Assembly (NCBI GenBank): GCA_020641055.1
Contig: CP067345.1
Coordinates: 3,713,317-3,777,316 of the forward strand
DNA length: 64,000 nucleotides
Direction: 5' to 3'
Origin: Clostridioides sp. ES-S-0010-02
GTDB taxonomy: Bacteria > Bacillota > Clostridia > Peptostreptococcales > Peptostreptococcaceae
The first letter of the stretch is position 1. Each line of letters opens with the position of its first letter. The notes below the pieces were generated by a model. That model did no database searches, was not told the origin of the DNA, and saw only the letters and a program-made list of their open reading frames with translations. Shown here piece by piece: positions 25,555 through 35,300 of the stretch. The position numbers and the translations under genes were made by a program.

Positions 25555-26885
25555 AGCATCTTAACTCCTATCTTAGAAAATTTTTCATACTTTTTCTTAA
25601 TGTATTCTGTTTTCATTCTTTGCTCTTTTGTAGGACCAAATCCCATAAACTTACACATATGGTCATTTTTTAAAATACAATAACACATTCTTTTCCAACT
25701 TGGTATATCTTTAGTAAATTTAATATCATCTGTGTCATCAGGTATATCTCCTAAGAATACGACTCTACTTTTTTTATCTTTTGTATGATTAGAAATTCCA
25801 TTTATTTCTATATTATACCCTTTTCTTATCAACTCACATATAGCGATTTCTGGCAAACCACCACCCTTTTTATGCCAAAAGTCGATAGATGTTGAAAATT
25901 TTTTAATATAATTATTTCTTATATCTTCAGGTAGTGTATCAAGCAGAAAATAAGTGAAACTTTTCCATGTATGTCCTTCTGGCAACTTTACACTACGATA
26001 CCCCATAGCTTTTGTTTTTCCATAAATAGAAGTAAAATTAGCCCCTTGTACTCTAGCAACCAATTTCACCCATACTTCTGGGTCCAATATCTTATATAAG
26101 TTTAAACTCTCTTTTGCTGAATCATTGAAAGGAGATGCTACTCTCATTTTTCTTGGAGGCAATCCAGCTTTATAGAACAAATCATAGATTTTATTGTACT
26201 CATAGTCGAATTTATAATTGGCTACCCAAACATCTTCTAGTCCCCAGTCATATAAAGGAGATGCTGTCCATACATTTTTAAACTCCTTTGTTATCCAACA
26301 CTTGCCTTTATATCCATGCTGTTTATTCACAATAGCACAATAACGTTGTAAGGATTCTGAAGCTCTTGTTCCAAGTAAACAAGCAACTTTTGCACCCTTA
26401 TGCTTGTTTCTCATCCACCTACCAAATTGCTTTGCCAAACTTTCCTGCTTCATCTTATACTTATAGTAGGTAAAAAGATTATTTTCTTGATTTATTACGT
26501 ATTCTTTGTCTGGCATTTTTCTTACCCATAATTCTTCTTTCTCATCATCCCATGGATACCAAAACATTTCATGATTACCTACAGCTGTTCTCGTAGCCAT
26601 TGGCAGACATACCCAATATGGTTCAATATCTTCAAGATTGTCTTCAAACATTTTTTCAACATATTCTGTTGTCATACTATATTGAGCCTCAAAATCTTGA
26701 TGAAATACTCCTATTTTGGATTTTATATTATATTTTCTTTTATAATCCAAAACTAAATTCAATAATAGACCACTATCTTTTCCTCCACTGAAAGATACAT
26801 AGATATAATCAAATTCACTGAAAACATAAGAAAGTCTGTCTTGAAAAGCTTCAAATACACTGGATTCCAAATATCTTTTATCCAT
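25551..26885 (-). CDS. PAPS reductase-like (DUF3440) protein, IbrA-like
   Basis: 444 residues; AAAGGGG upstream of ATG 26885. An adenine nucleotide alpha-hydrolase fold with the PP-loop SFSGGKDSGLLLNL (about 32-45) defines the PAPS reductase/ATP-sulfurylase-like superfamily. ACLLGTRASESLQR at about 160 and WTASPLYDWGLEDVW at about 200 are the next conserved blocks; the C-terminal part corresponds to DUF3440 with Cys residues (RMCYCILKNDHMC). Partner of the ParB-like gene. Related PP-loop enzymes include DndC/SspD of DNA phosphorothioation, so a nucleic-acid-modifying or defence role is possible. Confidence 0.83.
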   Translation of the reverse strand: MDKRYLESSVFEAFQDRLSYVFSEFDYIYVSFSGGKDSGLLLNLVLDYKRKYNIKSKIGVFHQDFEAQYSMTTEYVEKMFEDNLEDIEPYWVCLPMATRTAVGNHEMFWYPWDDEKEELWVRKMPDKEYVINQENNLFTYYKYKMKQESLAKQFGRWMRNKHKGAKVACLLGTRASESLQRYCAIVNKQHGYKGKCWITKEFKNVWTASPLYDWGLEDVWVANYKFDYEYNKIYDLFYKAGLPPRKMRVASPFNDSAKESLNLYKILDPEVWVKLVARVQGANFTSIYGKTKAMGYRSVKLPEGHTWKSFTYFLLDTLPEDIRNNYIKKFSTSIDFWHKKGGGLPEIAICELIRKGYNIEINGISNHTKDKKSRVVFLGDIPDDTDDIKFTKDIPSWKRMCYCILKNDHMCKFMGFGPTKEQRMKTEYIKKKYEKFSKIGVKML

Positions 26886-27415
26886 TTGTAATCTCCCCTT
26901 TCAAATAGAAGTTCATGAAAGCTTATAACATAATATTATATATGCACTTTTAGTAGTAATCAGCATAAATTATGAATCCTCTAAGTGCATAAATCCAAAA
27001 AAATAAATATAATTATAATATAAATCAATTTTTCTATTATAAACTATATTTTACCATTATTTTACATAATTTTCCAACAGCATAATTATCATTATTTCTT
27101 CAGTATTTAGCTCAATATTTTGTATTTTACATATGTTTTAAAATCAAACTCTTATTTTTCAAGTTCATGACTTTTTAAGTTATAAATTTCTTTTATATAT
27201 TTCTTAGGTAAATTTTAAAAATGTCTTTTCTTTTTTTATTGTTTTATAAGAAAAATAATATAAACATATATAATATTTAAAATAATATAGACATGTATAA
27301 TGTTTAAATATACTATTAACTTATAAGATAGTAATTTTATACATCAATAATTTTTATAAAAATCAACTATTTTTAGTTAAATTGGGTAATAAAAAATAAA
27401 AGGATGGTGATTTGA
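26886..27415. other. AT-rich intergenic region with a 27-bp duplication
   Basis: No gene seen. TATAAT-like boxes near 26935 (minus strand) can serve the Ibr-like operon. At 27254-27280 and 27281-27307 two adjacent 27-base units starting AATAATATA and ending TTTAA differ at only a few positions. Confidence 0.6.
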
Positions 27416-27571
27416 TTGAAACTTAATAAAGGTATCAAATTTACAATAGGATTGCTTATTGATATAGGAATCAGCTTAGTTTTAGGTCTTAACCCCCTAT
27501 TAACAACTTTATTTGCTCTACTATATATAACACTTTATATTCCAGATATTTGTAATATTATAAAAAAATAA
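27416..27571 (+). CDS. Small two-helix membrane protein
   Basis: 51 residues starting at TTG 27416, preceded by AAAGGATGGTG. After a basic start (KLNKGIK) there are two hydrophobic segments, IGLLIDIGISLVLGL and LTTLFALLYITLYI, and a basic end IIKK. No family recognised. It lies directly before a row of decayed genes and may itself be a fragment, though its start and stop are intact. Confidence 0.5.
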   Translation: MKLNKGIKFTIGLLIDIGISLVLGLNPLLTTLFALLYITLYIPDICNIIKK

Positions 27572-27572
27572 A

Positions 27573-27794
27573 TATTCATCTGAAATAGACGATATGGAAA
27601 AAACTCCCTACTTAAAGGACTACTCTAGTTTAAATTCAATTGATTTTTATGTAGTACCACATTCCCAAAATTGGGAATTTGGAAAAGCTGTAGAAAAAAT
27701 AGTAAATGCGTATTCTAAAACTTTATAATTAAAAGCTATTAATGATAATCAAGCAATATTAATTGAAAACGACAGTGTTAGAATTTTAAAATAA
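27573..27794 (+). pseudogene. Relic of a peptidase S51 (dipeptidase E-like) gene
   Basis: One frame reads MEKTPYLKDYSSLNSIDFYV then VPHSQNWEFGKAVEKIV, an in-frame TAA near 27727, then AINDNQAILIENDSVRIL. This matches the C-terminal half of peptidase S51/PepE-like proteins (DY.GL..V.F...PH...  and INDNQA). The N-terminal part with the catalytic serine is missing and a stop codon interrupts the remainder. Confidence 0.65.
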
Positions 27795-27807
27795 TTTAAT
27801 ATAAATA

Positions 27808-27855
27808 GCACCAGAAAATGATAAACACTACATTGTCATATCTCTGGTGTTTTTC
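27808..27855 (+). terminator. Terminator of the former peptidase gene
   Basis: CACCAGA/TCTGGTG arms with further ATGA/TCAT pairing inside the loop and TTTTT after the stem on the plus strand. It survives downstream of the peptidase relic. Confidence 0.7.
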
Positions 27856-27861
27856 TATGCA

Positions 27862-28182
27862 ATAAGTTTTAAAATAGCCCTCGATGAAATCAACATTGAC
27901 TTTGAAAATACAGACTACCCACCTGGGGAAAAAGAAACCTTCCGTGTTGGTGAAGAAATCAATGAAAAAATAAAACAGTTACTAAATACTGGTATCTTAT
28001 CAGGTGAGCTTAGAGAAGATATTGAAATTATGCCTACTATATTTTCACTGTTGGGAATGTTATCTGGCATTATACAGACAGCACCAAATAAAGAAGCTTA
28101 TATCAAACAAGAAGTAAAACTTTCTAAACAGGAATTTCTTAAACACGGATTTGATATGCTTTATCGCTCTATTTCCAAATAG
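27862..28182 (+). pseudogene. C-terminal remnant of a TetR-family regulator
   Basis: The open frame (readable from 27847, inside the terminator) encodes about 105 residues resembling the ligand-binding half of a TetR protein (REDIEIMPTIFSLLGMLSGI ... VKLSKQEFLKHGFDMLYRSI). The helix-turn-helix half is absent and there is no ribosome site. TetR genes often precede FMN-binding-domain genes in related bacteria, as the next relic here. Confidence 0.6.
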
Positions 28183-28247
28183 ATAAGATAAATCTACAAA
28201 TATACAACTATACAATTTTTTATAATAGACATTATTACTTTATATAT

Positions 28248-28609
28248 TTGAATATATCTGAAATTAAATTAAAACAAAAGATATTCAAAACAATTACCAA
28301 ATACAATTACAAACAAACAGTGGAAAATATGACCTTTAAAAAAGTAAATATCTCTGACATTGCTGATGGAACCTATGTTGGAGAATGTAATATAAATATC
28401 ATATCTGCTAAAGTAGAAGTCACTGTAAAAAGTGGTAAAATTTTAAACATTAATCTTTTGGAACATAAAAATGAACGAGGAAAAAAACAGAAAAAGTTAT
28501 TGATAAAGTACTTAACAAGCAAAAAGTAGATGTAGATGCTGTATCAGGTGCAACAAATTCAAGTAAAGTTATAAAAAAAGCAATCGAAAATGCACTCATA
28601 AAAGGATAA
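28248..28609 (+). pseudogene. FMN-binding domain protein, frameshifted
   Basis: First frame: KVNISDIADGTYVGECNINI ... AKVEVTVKSGKILNINLLEHKNERGK. At an A7 run (28481-28487) the family sequence jumps to another frame: KVIDKVLNKQKVDVDAVSGA, then TNSSKVIKKAIENALIKG and a stop at 28609. This is a complete FMN_bind domain, with the SGAT motif that receives covalent FMN, split by one missing base. The expected N-terminal membrane anchor is also lost. Polymerase slippage on A7 could in principle rejoin the frames, but the missing anchor and ribosome site favour a pseudogene. Confidence 0.75.
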
Positions 28610-28649
28610 CTATACTTAACAAATTTCTATAAGAGTAAAAATATTGTTT

Positions 28650-28679
28650 TTGAATATCTGTACCAATTTGTGGTATAAT
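28650..28679 (+). promoter_or_regulatory. Promoter of the antitoxin RNA
   Basis: TTGAAT (28650-28655) and TATAAT (28674-28679) with 18-base spacing on the plus strand; start expected near 28686. Confidence 0.7.
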
Positions 28680-28685
28680 AAAAGC

Positions 28686-28820
28686 AAGAAGAACTACAAT
28701 CTATTTCGTCGTAGAGTGAAGTTCATAATTAAATGAAGCTATTTGAACTTATGGAACTTGATTTTAAAATCAAATTCCCAGCCACTTTTACTCTTGCCAC
28801 GAGTTGAGTGGCTTTTTACT
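28686..28820 (+). ncRNA. Antisense antitoxin RNA of type I toxin-antitoxin system
   Basis: A roughly 135-base transcript is predicted from the promoter at 28650-28679 to a terminator at 28780-28820 (AGCCACT/AGTGGCT stem, then TTTTT). It runs antisense to the 3-prime half of the toxin gene and would form a long perfect duplex with the toxin mRNA. Organisation and position correspond to the RCd-type antitoxins described in C. difficile. Ends are predictions from sequence only. Confidence 0.75.
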
Positions 28821-28900
28821 TTCGTAAATACTTTACAAATTAAGTAAAATATTAAACTAGCAACAACGCCAGCTATTACATTAAGTAAAAAGTTATTCAT
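28739..28900 (-). CDS. Type I toxin, small membrane protein
   Basis: 53 residues; ATG 28900 with a very strong AAGGAGGTGG site. MNNFLLNVIAGVVASLIFYL begins with a single membrane helix (ending LIFYLICKVF), followed by a basic stretch KVKSHSTRGKSKSGW and the end EFDFKIKFHKFK. This matches the layout I recall for C. difficile type I toxins (hydrophobic start, lysine-rich end, SKSGWE-like motif), proteins that inhibit growth by acting at the membrane. The 3-prime half is covered by the antisense RNA. The 80-base leader contains sequence similar to the antitoxin RNA 5-prime end in inverted orientation. Confidence 0.85.
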   Translation of the reverse strand: MNNFLLNVIAGVVASLIFYLICKVFTKVKSHSTRGKSKSGWEFDFKIKFHKFK

Positions 28901-28980
28901 ACTTCCCACCTCCTTTCATTAGGAAGTAGGTTTTATCCTAGTATGAACTCCACTCTTAAATTATAGGTTACATCTTCTTG

Positions 28981-29017
28981 CTATAAATATTATAACATAT
29001 ACTTTCCCATATTTTAC
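28981..29017 (-). promoter_or_regulatory. Promoter of the toxin mRNA
   Basis: TATAAT at 28994-28989 (minus strand) in the context TATGTTATAAT; no good TTGACA partner 17 bases upstream. Transcription would start near 28981 with AGCAAGAAGA, the same opening as the antitoxin RNA. Confidence 0.55.
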
Positions 29018-29633
29018 CTGTGTTTTTATTCTAATAACTCCCTTTTCTTTTCAGCATCATATCTACCTACTATCATCAAATATTGTTTAAAAATTAGATT
29101 TAATATAATAAAATCAACTATAAACAAGAATAAGTTTGTTTCTCTAAGCAATGTAATGCTTATAGGAATGTGTTATCAATAATTGAGCCTTGAGTAGTGA
29201 TAAAATAATATTTTTCATAAAATAAGCCAATTAATTGATATAAATTATCATTTTCTGTTGAAAGTTACATTCATGCGTGCTATACTTAATTGCATAAATG
29301 GTAATAAATGTCATATGATTTTACAATTCTATTAATAACAATTATTATTAACTTTTTAATTTTCGAAATAAATATCAAGAATTTTCTAGAATACATGATA
29401 ATTCTTTAAAATATAAGAGAATTATTAAAATGTAAAAGAATTATATAGACTATATAAAAAACACATAAAACTATACAAAAATATATAGGATTATACAAAA
29501 GCGTATAGGACTCTCGAAACATAATAGAACTATATAATACTACTTTTGTAAAATCGCGCTCTATTTTTAACATTTATTACTTTATACATAAGATATATAA
29601 ATAAAATTTAACTTAATGAAGGGATATGATAAA
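29018..29633. other. AT-rich gap between toxin-antitoxin locus and membrane gene
   Basis: About 600 bases. From 29440 to 29545 short AACTATA/GGATTATAC-type motifs recur at irregular spacing (ACTATACAAAA, ATTATACAAAA, GTATAGGACT). No gene or strong hairpin recognised. Confidence 0.4.
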
Positions 29634-30032
29634 ATGAATATTTTAAAAATGAAAAAAACAGGGATATTTTTAGGAGGAGTACTTTTAGGTACTGTAGGTG
29701 TCAAAATACTTTCAAGTGATTGTGTAAAAAAGTCTTGTACTAAAGCAACTGCTGGAGCGTTGAAAGTTAAGGATTCTGTTCTTGAAACAACTACTAAAAT
29801 CCAAGAAAATATGGAAGATATTTTAGCTGAGGCAAAAGAAATCAATGAACTAGAAGAATTATCTTCATCTAAAACAAAAAATGTACAGGAAGATACTAAA
29901 GTTGTACAAGAAACTATTAAAGATGAAAATGTACAAACTGTAGAAAAAAATACTGATTCTGATAGCATTAAATGTGAAGACATCAAGGAAAATACTACTG
30001 TAGAAAAAAATAGTACTTGCACAGCAGAATAA
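29634..30032 (+). CDS. Membrane-anchored acidic protein before P-type ATPase
   Basis: 132 residues from ATG 29634 (AAGGGA upstream; the frame extends to 29616 without a site). MNILKMKKTGIFLGGVLLGT begins one membrane helix; the rest is a hydrophilic, glutamate- and lysine-rich tail with predicted helix (KVKDSVLETTTKIQENMEDI) and a disordered end. Similar short proteins (DUF6110-like, from memory) precede metal P-type ATPases in clostridia. It is 86 bases upstream of the ATPase gene and probably cotranscribed. Role unknown. Confidence 0.7.
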   Translation: MNILKMKKTGIFLGGVLLGTVGVKILSSDCVKKSCTKATAGALKVKDSVLETTTKIQENMEDILAEAKEINELEELSSSKTKNVQEDTKVVQETIKDENVQTVEKNTDSDSIKCEDIKENTTVEKNSTCTAE

Positions 30033-30118
30033 ATTTAACGATTATTATGGTTAATAATATCAGGTGTTATGATTAATAATATCAAGTATTATGATTAATA
30101 GTATCAGGAGGAAGTAAA

Positions 30119-32218
30119 TTGAATCTTTATATAAAGCATGAAATCAGAGGTCGTATACGTTTTGATTTACAACTTGGTAAATTGAATAACAAACAGGCAG
30201 ATACTCTACTATATTATTTGACTTCTATAAATGGTGTTACCAAAGCAAAGGTTTATGATAGAACTGGTGACGCTGTTATTTATTACACAGGTGAAAGAGA
30301 CTATATAATAAAAGAAATCACTAAGTTCAGTTTCAACAATAGCGAAATAGAAAAACTAGTCCCTGAACACACTGGTAGAGAGTTAAATAATTACTACAGA
30401 GATAAATTAGTAAATAAGCTATTTATAAAGAGTGTATCTAAGATATTTTTCCCAAAATATTTAAGATTTTTTTTTATAGGACTTCACTCTATAAAATATT
30501 TCAAAAAAGGTATATCTTCTTTACTAAATAAAAAGATAGAAATTTCTGTTTTGGATGCAACTGCAATAGGTATCTCCATTTTTAGGAAAGACATAAATAC
30601 AGCTGGGTCAGTGATGTTTCTTCTTGGTATAGGCGAATTACTAGAAGAATGGACTAGAAAAAAATCTATAGATGATTTAGCTCAAAGCATGTCATTAAAT
30701 ATTGAAAAAGTATGGTTAAAAAAGGATGATAATGAAATTTTAGTCCCAATTTCAGAAATAAAAGAAAACGATTTAGTTAGTGTAAATATGGGAAATATGA
30801 TTCCATTAGATGGAATTATTGAATCTGGTGAAGCAATGATTAATCAGGCCTCTCTTACAGGTGAATCTCTTGCAGTTAATAAAAAAGAAGGCTCTTACAT
30901 CTATGCTGGAACTGTAATAGAACAAGGTAATATTGTAATGTGTGTCAAAGAAAAAGCTGGTACTACAAGATTTCAAAAAATTGTAACTATGATTGAAGAA
31001 TCTGAGAAACTTAAGTCTTCTGTAGAAGGAAAATTTGAACATCTAGCAGATACCTTGGTTCCATATAGTTTTTTAGGAACGCTATTTACTTATGCAGTTA
31101 CTAGAAATCCTATAAAAGCACTTTCTATTTTGATGGTAGATTTTTCTTGTGCATTAAAGCTATCTATTCCTATTTCTGTATTATCAGCTATGAGAGAATG
31201 TAACAATTATAATATTGCTGTAAAAGGTGGGAAATTCCTTGAAAATGTTGCCTATGCAGATACTATTGTATTTGATAAAACAGGCACATTGACAAAAGCT
31301 CAACCAACAGTTGCAGATATAATTACCTTCCAAGATTATAATAAAAAAGATATGTTAAGACTAGCTGCTTGTCTAGAGGAACATTTCCCACATTCTATAG
31401 CTAATGCAGTAGTTCATGAAGCTGAAAAACAAGGTCTCAGTCATAAGGAAATGCATACAGAAGTAGAATATATTATTGCACATGGTATTTCAACAAAAGT
31501 CGATAATAAAAAGGTTATAATAGGTAGTAAACACTTCGTATTTGAAGATGAAAAATGTATTATACCAGATGGCGAGGAGTATAAATATAATAATCTTTCA
31601 GACGAATATTCTCACCTATTTATGGCAATATCAGGAAAATTATCAGCTGTTATTTGTATTAATGACCCTTTACGAAAAGAAGCTAAAGATGTAATTTCAA
31701 ACTTAAGAGAATATGGACTCAAAAAAATTGTAATGATGACTGGTGATAGTGAAAAAACAGCTAGGTCTATAGCTAGTAAAATTGGAGTGGATGAGTATTA
31801 TTCAGAAGTTCTACCAGAAGACAAAGCCAATTTTATTAAAGATGAAAAACTAAAAGGTCGTAAAGTTATTATGATTGGAGACGGAATCAATGATTCCCCT
31901 GCTATATCTGAGTCAGATGTTGGAATTGCAATGAGTGAAGGTGCTGAAATAGCAAGAGAAATTTCAGATATTACTATATCAGCAGATAATTTAAATAATT
32001 TAATTACTTTAAAACAGATTAGCAATAAACTTATGAAAAGAATTGGTTTAAGTTCTAAGTTTATTATTGCTTTCAACTTAGGTTTGATTTTTCTTGGTGT
32101 AGGTGGATTTATTAGACCAAGTACATCCGCGTTTTTGCATAATGCTTCTACTGTTGGAATAAGTTTAAACAGTATGACAAATTTATTAGATAAACCTAAT
32201 ACTTATAACTACAATTAA
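30119..32218 (+). CDS. Heavy-metal P1B-type ATPase
   Basis: 699 residues from TTG 30119 with AGGAGG seven bases upstream. An N-terminal HMA-like fold (GRIRFDLQLGK..., residues 1-75) lacks the CxxC metal site. Then come the actuator motif SLTGES (about 247), the phosphorylation site FDKTGTLTKAQ (Asp about 386), MTGDSEKTA and GDGINDSPA (about 590). The metal-selecting motif of helix 6 is DFSCALKLS in place of the usual CPC; this, and the HN...NS motif in the last helix (LHNASTVGISLNS), recall the CtpC/manganese-exporter branch. Metal identity is inferred only. Confidence 0.88.
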   Translation: MNLYIKHEIRGRIRFDLQLGKLNNKQADTLLYYLTSINGVTKAKVYDRTGDAVIYYTGERDYIIKEITKFSFNNSEIEKLVPEHTGRELNNYYRDKLVNKLFIKSVSKIFFPKYLRFFFIGLHSIKYFKKGISSLLNKKIEISVLDATAIGISIFRKDINTAGSVMFLLGIGELLEEWTRKKSIDDLAQSMSLNIEKVWLKKDDNEILVPISEIKENDLVSVNMGNMIPLDGIIESGEAMINQASLTGESLAVNKKEGSYIYAGTVIEQGNIVMCVKEKAGTTRFQKIVTMIEESEKLKSSVEGKFEHLADTLVPYSFLGTLFTYAVTRNPIKALSILMVDFSCALKLSIPISVLSAMRECNNYNIAVKGGKFLENVAYADTIVFDKTGTLTKAQPTVADIITFQDYNKKDMLRLAACLEEHFPHSIANAVVHEAEKQGLSHKEMHTEVEYIIAHGISTKVDNKKVIIGSKHFVFEDEKCIIPDGEEYKYNNLSDEYSHLFMAISGKLSAVICINDPLRKEAKDVISNLREYGLKKIVMMTGDSEKTARSIASKIGVDEYYSEVLPEDKANFIKDEKLKGRKVIMIGDGINDSPAISESDVGIAMSEGAEIAREISDITISADNLNNLITLKQISNKLMKRIGLSSKFIIAFNLGLIFLGVGGFIRPSTSAFLHNASTVGISLNSMTNLLDKPNTYNYN

Positions 32219-32266
32219 CCCCCCTTGTATAACACATTTATACATAAAAAATTTATAATTCATATT

Positions 32267-32317
32267 AAAAAAAGCACTTTTAAACAATTAAACAGTAATA
32301 TTTAAAAGTGCTTTTTT
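32267..32317. terminator. Bidirectional terminator between ATPase and giant GTPase genes
   Basis: AAAAGCACTTTTAAA pairs perfectly with TTTAAAAGTGCTTTT; T run on the plus strand and A run (T on minus) on the other side, serving both convergent genes. Confidence 0.88.
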
Positions 32318-32385
32318 GACTAAATTTCCATAATATTTCTACTTAACTACTAAAAACACCCTTCCTTAAACCTCACTTAAAACCG

Positions 32386-35300
32386 CTATATTTCAATTAA
32401 TCTCTGTTCATAGCATTTTAGTTCATTTTGTTTTAGATAGTTAAATTCAGACTCTACATAGATACCACAACCAATAAACTCAATTGTCAGATTTGGTATA
32501 TTCTCTTTCAGTATACTCATCTGCTCATATATAATTTTTTCCCACAAATCAGCCTGTAATATAGAGAAATACTTCATAATTTCTCCATTGTTATCCATAT
32601 CCTTTTTAATTTCAGACCAGTTTTTTAACAAAACGCCTCTTTTATCAATGTATCCAAGTTTTTTAAAGCTCTCTATACTCTGATTCCATGCATCTTTGCT
32701 ACTCTTCTCAAAATATGACTCTAGCTTTTTATTCTGCTCACTTGTCAATAGGTCATAAGAAAGCTTCTTATTAAAATGTGCTTTCAAAGAAAGCTTAGCC
32801 ATAGAATATGGGCTTCTACCAGAATTTAATCCCGCATTTTTAAACTTTTCTATTCCTTTATCTTCTATTGAAGACCAGATAGAGTTTACTGAATCTGAAT
32901 CATCATCTTTTTTATATTTAACATCCAAGCCATGTGTAATATCGATATAATTTTGTGGAAATACATATTGATAGTGCATATCTTTGTTATCATCATATAG
33001 AGAAAAATATCCTTTATCATATAAATGCATATGTACATTTATTTTTAAACTATCATCTAAAATATTTCGTCTAAGATTAGGTATATTTGCATAAATAGTC
33101 ACATATTTCATTGCATCATAGTTTTGATTTAGTGGAATTTCAAAGCTAATTTCTTCTCCTGTCAAAAGCTTTTTCACTTCTTCTTCATTACAATCATATA
33201 AAGAAAATGTATTTTCAAATCCCACACGTGATTTTCCTGCTAAACTTCCTGCTAATGGTATTTTCAAAATATGATTATCTGTCTTTTGCCATTGATAAGT
33301 ATCTTGAACTAAAAACTCTTTAATTTGTCTATTCTGTTCCTTTGCCTGCTTTAGCACCTCATCTTCATTTTCTGTTATCCCTACATGACATCTATTTAAG
33401 ATATTTACTATATTGCTTCCAAATGGAAATGTCCATAATTGAAAAGCTGCTGCCTCCAATTGGCACAAATATCTAATCTGATTCAATTCAATTTGATGAA
33501 TAAGCTTTTTCTGATACTCATTCATCTGGTTACCACTGTCTGACATTTGATAAATCAGTTCTCCCATTGCAAGATTATCTTTTTTCTTGTCAATCTTATC
33601 AGTAATAATAATCTGAGCATCCATCATATCCTGTACTTTTTTGAAAATCCCAGAAATATCCTCTGAATTTTCCATTTTCAAGATTTCAAACTTCTTAATT
33701 AATTCAGTTAGGACATCTTTCATTTTTAGTCTGCTTATTTCATTTTCAAAAATATCCTGATTTTTAACTGTAGTATCAAATCCGTCTACAAATGGTATAA
33801 TAGATTCTTTCAATGTTTTATTTTTGAACTCTTCCATCTGAATATTTAAATTATCTAGTTTTTTAATATTATCCTCTTTTGACTTAATCGCATCTTTAAC
33901 TACTTTTATTTTATCTTCAAAGCTAGCTTTTACATTTAGACAATTATTAACACTACTAATTGCTGTATTAATAAAAGAACAACTTGCACTACCAATGCTT
34001 AATACATTTTTAATAGTTGCTGTTTTTTGCTGTCTTTCAATAGATGCTTTACACTTCTCTAGTGCAACCAATTTATCTTTTTGTTGTTTATTACTATAAT
34101 TTGCTTCCAACATACCCATTTCTTTTTTCTGAATGCTTTTGTATATCTTTTCATATTCGCCTTCATCCAAGCCATTTTTTGCTACTGCAATGTCATTTTC
34201 TTTCCCTTGGTAGTCATTATTATCTAAGGACTTAGTCATAATCTCTTTAATTTTATTAAAATTTTCTCTCTTTCCATCATCAACACCGACTAGTTTATTT
34301 GTCATTGCTCCTAAAGCATTCTTTCTATCTTCATTTAACTGAGTTCCAAGGACAAAACTCATACCTTCAGAATCTATTTTGAAATCTGAAAAATTAACCA
34401 TTCTGTTAGTCCATTGATACTCTTCTTCCTTAGCTGAAAGATTTTCTTTTAAAGATTTTGCACTATCAAAAGCTCCTAAGCACGCTTGACCAATACCACT
34501 TAATGATGATAGTAAACTCAATGCACTCTGTATTCCAGAAAGAATTAGTTGTATTTTCATCTGTTCTTGAAGTTTTTCCTTCTTTTCTTCTAGTTTCTTT
34601 ATATCTTCTTTTTCATCTTCTTTTATCTTTAGAATTTCTTGAATCAAAAGATTCATTTTTGCTCCAACAGAAAGCATTTTATTTTCAAGCTCTTTTTTCA
34701 AAACTTCTATCTGTTGATTTCCTGAGTTAATTTGAGTTAGAACACTTTCCTTATAGGTATTGAAATATGATTCTTTTAATTCATCTTTCTTTCCTTGTTC
34801 CAATTCTTTTAAAGTCTTCTCTAGATAATCTGTCAGAGTTCGAATATCTGTAACACGATTTCCTCCAATTTCATCTTCCTCTATCATCTGCATGTAAAAT
34901 GCTGCCTTCTGTTCTAATGCAAATAAAATCATACTCCATTCACTAAAACTCTGATTTTCTTTTACAAAAGCTTCTATTCTATTAGACTGCATCAATTTAT
35001 TTATAAGGTAGTCATAAATCTCTTTTGCTTCTTGGTAAAACGCTTTCTTAATATGCATATCATCTAAAGAAATTACTTCTTTATTTTTCTTATCAAATTT
35101 ATAATACTTCTGAAGAATTTCTCTATTTAACTGCATTTCCACTTTCTCAACTGCATTAAAAATCTCATAAATATGCGAAATTTCTAAAATATCAGCTTCT
35201 AAAATTCCTACTGCACATAAAAGTTTAAGATTTCTATATCCTTTACTTCCAGAAAAACCAAATCTTTCAAAGAATTGATAGAAAAATGTATCCATTGATA

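Noticed and set aside
28248-28529. Functional 93-residue protein from the first FMN-binding frame
   Set aside because: No ribosome site and the second half of the domain, including the flavin attachment motif, lies in another frame.
29582-30022. 146-codon minus-strand open frame
   Set aside because: Antisense to the membrane-anchored protein gene; Ser/Phe-rich composition is the mirror of a Lys/Glu-rich gene.
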